DNA of 64,000 bases from Pandoraea sputorum. GTDB taxonomy: Bacteria; Pseudomonadota; Gammaproteobacteria; Burkholderiales; Burkholderiaceae. Position numbers and translations under genes: made by a program. Location of the stretch: NCBI RefSeq assembly GCF_000814845.2, contig NZ_CP010431.2, forward strand, positions 2,232,001 to 2,296,000. The letters run 5' to 3'. The notes beneath the pieces were generated by a model that did not search any database, was not told where the DNA came from, and saw only the letters and a program-made list of their open reading frames with translations. Every line of letters begins with the position of its first letter. Within the stretch, counting starts at the first letter, position 1. Below are positions 39,173 through 46,244 of this stretch, piece by piece.

Positions 39173-40048
39173 TCAGCGCGCTCGCCACGCTCGCCAGAAT
39201 TTGCGCAGCGGCGTCAGGTCGATACGCTGATGGAGAACTTGATAGTCACTCGCGGCGACTTCGTCCATCAATGCCAATTGCAGTGCGGCGAGGGCAAGCA
39301 GAGGACGTTGCTTGCGACGATCCTGTTTAGGGATCGCGGCGGCGGCGTCAATGATGGCCTGGCGTGCGCGTGCGTGCTGGAACTTCATTAGCTCGACGAA
39401 GGCGGGCGAGTACTTGCCGTTCTGGATGTCGGCGGCAGTGACGCCGAAGCGCTGAAGTTCGTCGATGGGGAAATAGACGTAGCCGGAGCGTGCGTCGACA
39501 CCGGCATCGGTGACACGTCGTCCGAGCGTGATGGCGTGACCTAGGGCGCGCGCGAGGGCGGGCGTTTGCGGGTCGTCGAAACCGTAGACTTGGGACGTAA
39601 GTTCTGCGGGGGCACCGCCGGCGGCATCGCAATAGTGTGTGAGGCCGGCGAAGTCGAGATAGCGCATCTGCGAGAGATCCATCTCGGCGCCGTGCAGGAC
39701 GGCCTCGAAGGTTTCGCGCGAGAGCTTGCTATTCTGCACGACGGGAAGGAGTGCTCGCGTGACCGGATGTGCGGGGTTGCCAGCAAAGAGGCGAGCCAGT
39801 TCCTGGCGCCACCAGTCGAGTTTGGCGTGTGCGACGCCGGGGTCATGAACCGCCGAGTGAATATCGGAGATTTCCTGACAAAAGGCGTGGGCAGCGTAGG
39901 CGGCGTCGCGCTTGGACGGTGGCAGTTGGAGCAGGGCGTAATAGAGCGCGGATCCGGGCGGGCCAGCTTTCTGGCGGCAGTATGCGTTGGCCTGGGTGAT
40001 GTTTGCGGGGGAGCCGGAGGCGTCGTCGGCGGTCTCGTGGGGTTGCAT
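39173..40048 (-). CDS. Squalene/phytoene synthase family protein with eroded Asp motifs
   Basis: 291 residues, resembling HpnD-type presqualene diphosphate synthase in length and layout: GSALYYALLQLPPSKRDAAYAAHAFCQEI, KLDWWRQELARLF and GYVYFPIDELQRFGV. However, the first metal-binding motif (DDxxD in active enzymes) reads SDIHS (61-65). The second region, usually NIIRDVxxD, reads RRVTDAGVD (177-185). Loss of several Mg-binding Asp residues suggests an inactive or altered enzyme. No hpnC/hpnE or shc gene is visible. It may be a paralogue with a non-catalytic role. Confidence 0.75.
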   Translation of the reverse strand: MQPHETADDASGSPANITQANAYCRQKAGPPGSALYYALLQLPPSKRDAAYAAHAFCQEISDIHSAVHDPGVAHAKLDWWRQELARLFAGNPAHPVTRALLPVVQNSKLSRETFEAVLHGAEMDLSQMRYLDFAGLTHYCDAAGGAPAELTSQVYGFDDPQTPALARALGHAITLGRRVTDAGVDARSGYVYFPIDELQRFGVTAADIQNGKYSPAFVELMKFQHARARQAIIDAAAAIPKQDRRKQRPLLALAALQLALMDEVAASDYQVLHQRIDLTPLRKFWRAWRAR

Positions 40049-40212
40049 GCGAATGGGGTATCGGTTTGGTCAGGTGCCCGGAAATCGGTGCGCAGGCGCT
40101 TGGGTGCGTAAGTGGGGCGTAAGTGCGCAAGCGGGCAGAAGCCATGAATTGGTGCGAATTCTAGCATTGCGAGCTGACCGGACGCGCGGGACGGCGTGAG
40201 CGTGAGAGGAGA

Positions 40213-40241
40213 TTGCCGGTCGAAATCGGTTCGTGTAGAAT
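40213..40241 (+). promoter_or_regulatory. Sigma-70-like promoter upstream of tRNA-Leu
   Basis: -35 TTGCCG (40213-40218), exactly 17 bp, -10 TAGAAT (40236-40241). Predicted start near 40248. A hairpin with T-run at 40272-40291 lies between it and the tRNA. Confidence 0.6.
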
Positions 40242-40271
40242 ACGCGCCTGCTTTGACGCATGCAGCGGGGC

Positions 40272-40291
40272 GGCGACAAGTCGCCCTTTTT
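40272..40291 (+). terminator. Terminator-like hairpin in the tRNA-Leu leader
   Basis: GGCGA (40272-40276), CAAG loop, TCGCC (40281-40285), then CTTTTT. It would end a transcript of roughly 45 nt begun at the promoter at 40213, before the tRNA is reached. Confidence 0.5.
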
Positions 40292-40369
40292 CATGTCCGA
40301 CAGGACGCATGCATGTCGTCGACCCGATGCCGGGATGTCGCGCCTAAAAGGTAACGACGCCCACGGGCT

Positions 40370-40456
40370 GCGAGGATGGCGAAATTGGTAGACGCACCAG
40401 GTTTAGGTCCTGACGCCCGAAAGGGTGTAGGGGTTCGAGTCCCCTTCCTCGCACCA
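40370..40456 (+). tRNA. tRNA-Leu (anticodon UAG)
   Basis: 87 nt including encoded CCA. The acceptor arms GCGAGGA (40370-40376) and TCCTCGC (40446-40452) pair, followed by discriminator A and CCA. The anticodon loop is TTTAGGT, giving UAG (reads CUN codons), and a long variable arm typical of class II tRNAs is present. The T-arm is GGGGTTCGAGTCCCC. Its 3' 27 bases serve as the left attachment site of the island that follows. Confidence 0.97.
40430..40456 (+). repeat. attL: island-flanking direct repeat in the tRNA 3' end
   Basis: The last 27 bp of the tRNA (T-arm through CCA) are repeated exactly at 45810-45836. This is the expected product of tyrosine-recombinase integration that restores the tRNA. 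Confidence 0.93.
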
Positions 40457-40503
40457 CAATTCTTTTTAAAATCAACGGGTTACGTTTTGATGCAGGCAAA
40501 AAT

Positions 40504-41399
40504 CTAGCCGGTTTTTGCCCGTTTTTCTCCAGAAATGCCAGCTTTTGTGCCAGCATTTTGGGCGAACTTCTTCACCGCTTTATTCCCCGCTTCCTCGTCC
40601 GCCGCCGGCATCCACCGTCCGTACACCCGCGCGATCATCGTCCAATCCGCGTGCCCCATCTGCTTTGCTACCCACATCGGGTGCTCGCCCGCCGAGAGCA
40701 TCATCGATGCATACGTGTGCCGGGTCTGGTACGGGTTACGGTACCGCATGTCGGCCCTTTTTAGAGCCGATTGCCAGATGCGCCAGATATGATTAGCGCC
40801 GGTGAAGCGCTCTCCAGACCGATCCTTAAAAATTGCCCCGTCTTCTTCCGATAGAAAAGTCAGTGCCTTTTGTGCCTGAAGGGCAGCGCTTGCTGGCGCA
40901 AGCAATCGAATGTCGCGCCGACCGGCCGCGGTCTTAGGGAATTCGGCGATGCCCTTTGCCTCGCGCGTCATCGCCCGACGCACTCGAACATATCCTCCAA
41001 CGAAATCGATATCCGACCAGTTAAGAGCGATGAATTCTGAGGTGCGCATCCCGGTCCAGAGCGCAAACTGGATCAGATTGCGATTCCCGCCCGTCAGCTT
41101 ATCGAGAATAGCGGCGTGCTCTTGTGGGGAAAGTGGATCGATTTCGTCTTCCTCAATTCCTTCGGTCGTTCTGCGCGTGCGTAGGTGTATCCCGCTAGAG
41201 GATTCGCCTCGATGATCTCGTCACCTGCTGCATCGCGAAGGGCCGAGCGCATGCAGCTTTGAATATTCGCCAGCCACTTGTTGGAGACTTTGTGCTCTCG
41301 TTCCTGATCGATTGTGACGCGCCAGTCTCTGATGGTTGCACGCTTAAGGTCAGATAACGGCAGCTTGCCGAACTTCGGGATGACCCAGTTGCGTTCCAC
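40504..41399 (-). pseudogene. Tyrosine integrase, frameshifted and 5'-truncated
   Basis: Two frames share one integrase. The upstream part (41399 to about 41150) encodes a core-binding region, ERNWVIPKFGKLPLSDLKR to NPLAGYTYARAER. The downstream part is in another frame, beginning around EEDEIDPLSPQEHAAIL and continuing to 40504, with the catalytic Arg (TGMRTSEFIALNW), the R-H pair (YQTRHTYASMM), the second His (MGHADW) and the Tyr in RVYGRW. The frames switch near 41150-41175. Upstream of 41399 the frame continues about 20 residues (KGLANSVKHLENSDNLAV) and then merges with unrelated sequence, so the arm-binding N-terminus is lost. Confidence 0.82.
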
Positions 41400-41409
41400 T
41401 GCAAGGTTG

Positions 41410-41832
41410 TCAGAATTTTCGAGGTGCTTTACCGAGTTCGCAAGTCCCTTCCCCGGTGGACATAGGGGGAAGGTCGTAGGTGCCGTTCGGCCTCCTCGAA
41501 TACACCGAAAACTTGTAGGCTCCTGACGACCTCGAAATCTCCCCTTCCTCGATCCATGGTAGCCGGCCGTTCGGCCTTGGTCGCCCCTCTCGCTTCACCC
41601 TGTATGTGGTCTCTGACGCAACCGCCTCGGCCTTGGGATAGTCGCTGGCTAAGCACTCGACCGTGTCTCGGTCAGCGCCGGCGCAATTAAAGGCTCTATA
41701 CGTGTTGGTCTTGTAGTCGAACTCGCGGACGCTACTAAGGGTGCAGAAAAACATGTCGACTGAATCGGCGTATGCGAAATTATTCAAGCAAAGAATGAGG
41801 GTGGCTGCCGGCAAATGGAGCTTCTTATGCAT
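41410..41832 (-). CDS. Small secreted Cys-containing protein, unknown
   Basis: 140 residues with a Sec signal peptide (LHLPAATLILCLNNFAYA, cleavage after about residue 22). The mature part has four Cys (MFFCTLSS, AFNCAGADR, VECLASDY, GTCELGK), suggesting disulfides. AGAGG precedes the ATG. I do not recognise the family. It abuts the truncated 5' end of the integrase, so it may have been placed there by the event that truncated it. Confidence 0.6.
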   Translation of the reverse strand: MHKKLHLPAATLILCLNNFAYADSVDMFFCTLSSVREFDYKTNTYRAFNCAGADRDTVECLASDYPKAEAVASETTYRVKREGRPRPNGRLPWIEEGEISRSSGAYKFSVYSRRPNGTYDLPPMSTGEGTCELGKAPRKF

Positions 41833-42000
41833 GTATGACCTCTTACGGGAAGAGCGGTTGGCGATGTTGCAGGCATATTAGCTTCCCGATGAACGGCCAA
41901 ATATCACTCAAATGAATGATCCGTCTCGCATATTGAGCGCGCTATCTTATTGCATGGATTGGAGGTTCTCTTTAGCAATTAAGCGTATCGGGGGTCACAA

Positions 42001-42357
42001 ATGAGCGTAAAAAATTGGTTGGTTTTGGCGATTTCCGCATCGTACTTTGCAGCTTCAACGTCGTGGGCTGCATCGTGCATTCCAGTGAGCAATAGAGGGG
42101 AGAAGTGCGTCAGTCTTATCGATAACACTAGCAAACCGCGTTACGACGGGGGCACAACGTACACCCTTAAGTTCCGGAACATCTGCAATAAGATCTTCAC
42201 TGTGAAGGCGCAGCGCTCTATGCATTTGGATCGCGGCGACGATGGGGTTTCAAGCACCGGCGTGCGCCCAAATGGTGAGTCGGAAATTGTCTGCACTGAT
42301 ATTCCTTCTGGAAGGAAGTGTGCCGGATTTAGGGAATGGTGGGTTGACTGCTACTAA
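42001..42357 (+). CDS. Small secreted Cys-containing protein, unknown
   Basis: 118 residues starting MSVKNWLVLAISASYFAAS with a clear signal peptide (cleavage near Ala24). The mature chain has six Cys, consistent with three disulfides, within a predicted beta-rich segment (TTYTLKFRNICNKIFTVKAQ). GGGGGT lies just upstream of the ATG. No family recognised; the 168 bp before it and 226 bp after it hold no gene I can support. Small exported cargo such as this is common in islands. Confidence 0.62.
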   Translation: MSVKNWLVLAISASYFAASTSWAASCIPVSNRGEKCVSLIDNTSKPRYDGGTTYTLKFRNICNKIFTVKAQRSMHLDRGDDGVSSTGVRPNGESEIVCTDIPSGRKCAGFREWWVDCY

Positions 42358-42583
42358 TCGAAAGTCGCGACTCGGCTGGACACGTGTCTCTGTTCCCGTA
42401 CTTTTGCCCGCCTTGCAATAACAGGGGCAAGCCAGATCACGACGTGTTGCTTGTCCCTGCGGCTTCTCCCATCACTCTTCCCGTTCCGCCCCATAGCGGA
42501 CGTCGCTCATCAGCCGCCGAGTGCACCCGTTTCTACCTGCATAGCAAATAAAATTCAAATATTGCAAATGCAGGTGAAAGTGA

Positions 42584-42883
42584 TCATTTATCGGGCGCGC
42601 CAGGAATCTGCGGCAGTTCTCCCCTTGATTCACGGTTCTCCCCAAGCGCGGACTTCAGCCATTCAAGTGCGATGAGCGTGCCGCCGACTTCCTCGCGCCA
42701 TGCCTGATTGATGATCACGCAAAGCGTCTCCACCCTCCGAATCACCGCCTCTTTGCGTCGAACCTGTTCCCGACGGAAAACCAACTCTTCAAGAGCCTGG
42801 CGCACACCTGGATCCTTGTTGGTGAGCCATAGGCTGCGCAATTGATCGATCGTCAGGTCGGATGGACGCGGATGAAGCGGCAC
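42584..42883 (-). CDS. 99-residue protein, divergent from the Kiwa-like pair
   Basis: GTG start at 42883 with a strong GGAGG five bases before. The protein is helical and charged: LTIDQLRSLWLTNKDPGVRQALEELVFRREQVRRKE, then a Trp-containing helix (INQAWREEVGGTLIALEWL). The pattern resembles small genes found near SOS or prophage loci in Burkholderia, from memory; no function known. A LexA box 47 bp upstream of the start probably controls it. Confidence 0.6.
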   Translation of the reverse strand: MPLHPRPSDLTIDQLRSLWLTNKDPGVRQALEELVFRREQVRRKEAVIRRVETLCVIINQAWREEVGGTLIALEWLKSALGENRESRGELPQIPGAPDK

Positions 42884-42888
42884 GGCGG

Positions 42889-42915
42889 CCTCCCTCGTGG
42901 TGCTGGTGAGGGAGG
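42889..42915. repeat. Inverted repeat over the ribosome site of the 99-residue gene
   Basis: CCTCCCTC (42889-42896) and GAGGGAGG (42908-42915) are exact inverted copies with an 11-base loop. In the leftward mRNA the hairpin would sequester the GGAGG Shine-Dalgarno, so it could repress translation; it could equally be an operator. Confidence 0.55.
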
Positions 42916-42929
42916 TAAATTAGCATAAA

Positions 42930-42949
42930 TACTGTACAAAAAAACAGTA
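42930..42949. promoter_or_regulatory. LexA (SOS) box
   Basis: TACTGTACAAAAAAACAGTA has the full TACTG-N10-CAGTA frame of the E. coli/betaproteobacterial SOS box, with CTGT and ACAG both intact. It lies between the divergent 99-residue gene and the Kiwa-like operon. It abuts a consensus -10 (TATAAT, 42948-42953) of the rightward promoter, so bound LexA would block RNA polymerase. Confidence 0.85.
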
Positions 42950-42953
42950 TAAT
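42948..42953 (+). promoter_or_regulatory. -10 element TATAAT of the rightward island promoter
   Basis: Perfect -10 overlapping the right end of the LexA box. The -35 position (about 42925) is poor, ATAAAT. Predicted transcription start is near 42960, coincident with an ATG. Confidence 0.55.
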
Positions 42954-42959
42954 GCAACT

Positions 42960-43103
42960 ATGGAAGATTCCCTTAGGTGTGGGAACAAGCGCTCGCCCTT
43001 GCATTCCTCGGCAAGCTTGCCGTATCGTGCCCGGGGCGCCGAAGGTCTTCGTTTCCGCGCCTACCGATGTGCTCGATTGCAATTGCCGGAGGATCAATGC
43101 TGA
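42960..43103 (+). CDS. 47-codon leader ORF, possibly leaderless, overlapping kwaA
   Basis: ATG 42960 lies seven bases after the TATAAT, where transcription should start. The ORF (MEDSLRCGNKRSPLHSSASL...) ends with TGA at 43101-43103, seven bases past the kwaA-like ATG at 43097. The encoded peptide is basic and resembles nothing I know. It could be a coupling leader for kwaA, a remnant of a displaced SOS gene, or chance. Confidence 0.25.
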   Translation: MEDSLRCGNKRSPLHSSASLPYRARGAEGLRFRAYRCARLQLPEDQC

Positions 43104-43612
43104 GCGGTTTCGCCAAATTTCTCTTAGCGTTGACCGCCCTTTCGCCGGTAGCGCTTACATGGGCTATTGCTGACTATAGTCGTCGTGGCTTTGTCAGCGA
43201 TCAGCTATTTGCGATTTCGATATCGTTGATTCTGGCGGTCGGATGTGCGGCATTGCTGCGCGTTAGTAGAAAAAGATTGACGAAAGTCACATTCGCAGTC
43301 GATGAGCTAAAGGCGGTAGATAACGAGGTGGTCGCTTACATAGTCACCTATTTATTCCCGCTGGTTGCGCCAGCAACCGATATCAGTTTGCTCGCACAAG
43401 GATTTGTTTTGGCTCTTCTTGCATTGGTGCTGTCGACGTCCAATGCATTCACGTTCAACCCGGTGCTAAGCCTCTTGGGTTATCATTTTTACGAAGTAAA
43501 ATGCGCATCTGGTGTATCTTATTTGCTTCTGTCGAGAAATGACATAACAGACGTGCGCGTCATTAAGAAAGTCGGTCGACTATCGAGGCACCTTATGCTC
43601 GACCTATCGTAA
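43097..43612 (+). CDS. kwaA: KwaA-like membrane protein of a Kiwa anti-phage system
   Basis: 171 residues; GGAGGATCA directly precedes ATG 43097. Four hydrophobic segments (about 4-26, 36-56, 78-96 and 98-116) predict an inner-membrane protein, followed by a cytosolic C-terminal part. The block FNPVLSLLGYHFYEVKCASGV (119-139) with SYLLLSR is what I associate with KwaA-type proteins. The call rests mainly on pairing: a KwaB/DUF4868 protein follows 12 bp later. In Kiwa the membrane component and KwaB form a complex that senses infection and blocks phage DNA replication. The gene is A+T-richer than its surroundings. Confidence 0.68.
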   Translation: MLSGFAKFLLALTALSPVALTWAIADYSRRGFVSDQLFAISISLILAVGCAALLRVSRKRLTKVTFAVDELKAVDNEVVAYIVTYLFPLVAPATDISLLAQGFVLALLALVLSTSNAFTFNPVLSLLGYHFYEVKCASGVSYLLLSRNDITDVRVIKKVGRLSRHLMLDLS

Positions 43613-43624
43613 ATCGGGGGATTT

Positions 43625-44500
43625 ATGGATTTTTTTGCGCTTGTTGGTGGGCATCTACCTGCTGTTTATCGGCTTGATTTGCAGCAGGACCTACAGAACC
43701 GACTAGACCAGATGTTCGTGGACCATTCCGAGCAGTTGCTGAATCCTGATCTAGTTGCTGTTCCGTTTGAGCGAGAAAATTTTCATCCAGACGACTCCGA
43801 AATATTGGAGATAAACCCATTCGACCTACCAGATCTGATTTTCGATCCAATCGAAAATGCTATCGGATGGCCGGTGCTTCCCAATGATCCGGACGTGCTT
43901 TCCCGAGTCTACTGTGTTTTTGCTCACGACGATGGGAGTGATAGAGTAATTTTTCAGGTCATCAACAAAGCTCAGCGGCTTAATACCAGCGCGATCAATA
44001 TCATTCTGCGTGGCAACGTATTTTCTAGGTTGGAAGAGCCGGGGTTGATGCTTGCCAACGCATGTCATGCGGTATATCAAAATAACGCCTTGCGCTTTAA
44101 GAGCATATGGTGGTTGAAGCAAATATTTGATATTGGCGACTACTACCGCGCAGCGACTGAAGCTGATGTCGATGCGTTCTCTCGACTGGAAAATGTCAGC
44201 GTCGAAAATCTTGATGCGCTCAAGAACCGTTCGGGGCAATGGGTTAGGACACGACTTGCGTATATTGTTGACTCAGGTGTGTTAGAGCAGTGCCCGCCGG
44301 AGCGGCTTGTTGAGAAAGCTGCAGAATTTAACGTTGATCTGCAGTGCGTGAATGAGAATGGTCGACAAAAGTTGCTGATTCCCGAAGCTCCAAGGCAGTT
44401 GCGCAAAGTCTTGAAGTTTTTAGAGGAAGAGTATTACGCGGGTCCCATCACGGGTGCCGCATATGAAGCGAATTCGAAGCGCCGACGCGGGCAAGATTAA
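43625..44500 (+). CDS. kwaB: KwaB-like protein (DUF4868) of a Kiwa anti-phage system
   Basis: 291 residues with GGGGGA before the ATG. Features matching DUF4868: the central segment INIILRGNVFSRLEEPG then CHAVYQNNALRFKSIW and LKQIFDIGDYY (about 125-175), and the family-typical C-terminus LKFLEEEYYAGPITG plus YEANSKR (280-286). No transmembrane segment is visible. KwaB is the DNA-binding effector partner of KwaA. It is slightly shorter than the roughly 315-residue E. coli protein but covers both regions, so it looks intact. Alternative: a stand-alone DUF4868 protein. Confidence 0.75.
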   Translation: MDFFALVGGHLPAVYRLDLQQDLQNRLDQMFVDHSEQLLNPDLVAVPFERENFHPDDSEILEINPFDLPDLIFDPIENAIGWPVLPNDPDVLSRVYCVFAHDDGSDRVIFQVINKAQRLNTSAINIILRGNVFSRLEEPGLMLANACHAVYQNNALRFKSIWWLKQIFDIGDYYRAATEADVDAFSRLENVSVENLDALKNRSGQWVRTRLAYIVDSGVLEQCPPERLVEKAAEFNVDLQCVNENGRQKLLIPEAPRQLRKVLKFLEEEYYAGPITGAAYEANSKRRRGQD

Positions 44501-44722
44501 TGTCCGGGGCCGGGCTGCGTATGTTTATGGACGGCGGCGGTGTTTTCCTTGGATGTGGCCGTCCCGGAACCAGGCTCAGAAGCGCACTTGATGACGATCA
44601 TCAAGCCGGACGATTACCATGACTGGTTGGGCGTGCGCTTGATCGACGAGGCGCGGTCGTTTGTGACTTTGCCGGATGCTCAGTCAATGGCCGCGGCCCC
44701 CGCCTCAAAGGCCGCCGTGTGA
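44501..44722 (+). pseudogene. C-terminal remnant of an SOS-response-associated peptidase (SRAP/YedK)
   Basis: Open frame directly after the kwaB stop without a convincing start (GTG 44540 is the first candidate). The sequence EPGSEAHLMTIIKPDDYHDW followed by LIDEARSFV and an Ala/Pro tail resembles the C-terminal 60 residues of SRAP/HMCES proteins (RPGDE...LVIVPxxxYDxWL...ARSFL...). The N-terminal catalytic Cys2 region is absent. Its end overlaps the 3' end of the opposing nuclease gene by 43 bp. SRAP genes are typically SOS-regulated. Confidence 0.45.
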
Positions 44723-45609
44723 GGCTGCGTCGTCGGATGATCAAAGACGTCCGCTAGGCGGACCCAGTCTGGACGCGGCGCAATAAATGGTTCGTGCTTT
44801 AGGGGAAGGACAGGGACCTGATCGCCTCCGAACCTGTGCCGCGAGTTGAGCATCTGTTGATACACGTTGTAGACGCCCAACCCACCGTTCATCGGCAAGA
44901 CGATATTGAAGTACATCACGATGGCAACGACGCGCTGCGTTCCACGCAGGAATTCGAATGCAGCTTGCTCCAGCATTTCACTTAGCGGCGGCTTGATGTC
45001 GCCATCGGGCGCCCAGGATTGCGGGCACTTGAGGAAGAATGCTCCCATTTGATCATTTGGCAGTTGCGTGCGCGCACCTTTGAGGGTGTTTAGGATCGCG
45101 CTCGAACTGGGGGAGGGGCTACTCTCAACTTTGCACTTGACGTCCGCACACACCTTGCCCGCCGACGTCGCGATCTCTAGGTCGTAGCTGCTGCCACGGG
45201 GGCCGCCGGGTGTCACGAAATTGACCCGCGAGCCAGCCATAACCAGCATCTTGGCCACCTCAAGCTCAGCAAAGCGGTCTTCAATGTGGCCCAGCTTCAT
45301 CTCGTGGAGAACGTCGATCAAGCCTGGAACCTTCCGAAGGTTGATGATGGTCTCGGCGAGATCAACCACGCGCGCGCGATGCAACGCCTCGTCTCCAGCG
45401 GCCGCGTCGACATTGCGAAAGAAGGGGGATTGGTTATCGCTGGCGAATATGTGACGTTCCAACCAGTCATTGCCGAATTGCGAGTTCAGGACCCTCACCG
45501 CCAAGGTGTATACGTGATTCGCCCACGACTCGTTGGGCATCATTTCACGCACTTCCCGTGCGTATTCGCGGAACTGTTCGACCATTGAAGGTAGCGGCGG
45601 TGTTGTCAT
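44680..45609 (-). CDS. Candidate PD-(D/E)XK-type nuclease
   Basis: 309 residues. The segment 113-160 has the order of a restriction-endonuclease-like core: helix with Glu (FAELEVAKMLVMAGSRV), beta strand with Asp143 (SYDLEIATS), then Asp156-Val-Lys158 (KVCADVKCKVES). The rest is helical with no motif I know. It is encoded opposite to the Kiwa pair at the right end of the island, so it could be a separate defence effector or a solitary nuclease. No methylase partner is present. Assignment is from motif reading only. Confidence 0.45.
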   Translation of the reverse strand: MTTPPLPSMVEQFREYAREVREMMPNESWANHVYTLAVRVLNSQFGNDWLERHIFASDNQSPFFRNVDAAAGDEALHRARVVDLAETIINLRKVPGLIDVLHEMKLGHIEDRFAELEVAKMLVMAGSRVNFVTPGGPRGSSYDLEIATSAGKVCADVKCKVESSPSPSSSAILNTLKGARTQLPNDQMGAFFLKCPQSWAPDGDIKPPLSEMLEQAAFEFLRGTQRVVAIVMYFNIVLPMNGGLGVYNVYQQMLNSRHRFGGDQVPVLPLKHEPFIAPRPDWVRLADVFDHPTTQPHTAAFEAGAAAID

Positions 45610-45809
45610 GTCATTCTTCTAGGAGCAAGACGAGCGGATTCTCCTCGCCGTTCGTCTGGTGGAACATCGGATAGCATAAATCACAATGGCAGTTTTGCCC
45701 CTGATGTCCGCTTCTGGCCGAAAGTTGTCATTGCAGACAGGACAAGTACAAAAGTGCCAGCTTTGTGCCAGTGTATCGTCTGAAAGCCGCTATGTATAAG
45801 GATTGTGCG

Positions 45810-45836
45810 GGGGTTCGAGTCCCCTTCCTCGCACCA
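45810..45836 (+). repeat. attR: copy of the tRNA-Leu 3' end
   Basis: Exact 27-bp copy of 40430-40456; the identity stops abruptly on both sides. It marks the right junction of the island and is not a second tRNA gene. Confidence 0.93.
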
Positions 45837-46244
45837 ACTCCCCGTTTTGGCATCGGTTTCGTAGGTCTCACTTCTTCCCGCAATATCTCGCAAATGACCT
45901 GCCTGTAAGGCTTGGCGGGGTTCTTTGCGTGAATTCCGATTGTTCGTAGGACGTCCAAATCTCACCTCATTACCGCCAAAATCGTGGCCGATCTCCCATT
46001 TTTTTACCTGGTGATTCCCCGCGGATGGTGCGAAAAGTTGCAGTGCGAACGCCTCGCGCCGAGCATGTCTCGCGTCAACGCATTTGGCTCGGCCTGATGT
46101 GGACTCGGATCAACCGTCACGGCCTTGACGACAGAAGGTCTCCACTGGAACTCCCTATAGGTCGCATTTAGACGCGACGGTAAAATGCGCTTCAGATGAC
46201 GCCAAGAGGTCATTCATTCATTCGTTACATGGAGGACTTCACAA
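45837..46244. other. Spacer right of the island, no gene supported
   Basis: 408 bp between attR and the small lipoprotein. A - strand frame (about 45958 to 45840) gives KNPAKPYRQVICEILREEV-like sequence before running into the tRNA-derived repeat; it could be a remnant but has no support. AT-rich TAAAAT at 46181 may belong to the lipoprotein promoter. Confidence 0.35.

Larger units (their letters stand above)
40457..45836. mobile_element. tRNA-Leu genomic island (5.4 kb) with Kiwa-like cargo
   Basis: Bounded by 27-bp direct repeats (40430-40456 and 45810-45836). It contains an integrase oriented toward the tRNA, phage- or SOS-type small genes and stretches (about 43100-44500) visibly poorer in G+C than the flanks. 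Cargo in order: integrase pseudogene, two small secreted proteins, a 99-residue gene, LexA box, kwaA-like, kwaB-like, SRAP remnant, nuclease candidate. No replication or transfer genes are present, and the integrase is broken, so it is probably fixed. Confidence 0.88.

Noticed and set aside
45810..45836. Possible second tRNA
   Set aside because: Only the 3' 27 bases of tRNA-Leu are present, with no acceptor 5' strand or anticodon arm; it is an attachment-site copy.
45681..45965. - strand frame through the right att repeat
   Set aside because: Includes the complement of the tRNA-derived repeat (the familiar ARKGTRTP-like artefact) and has no ribosome site or homology I recognise.
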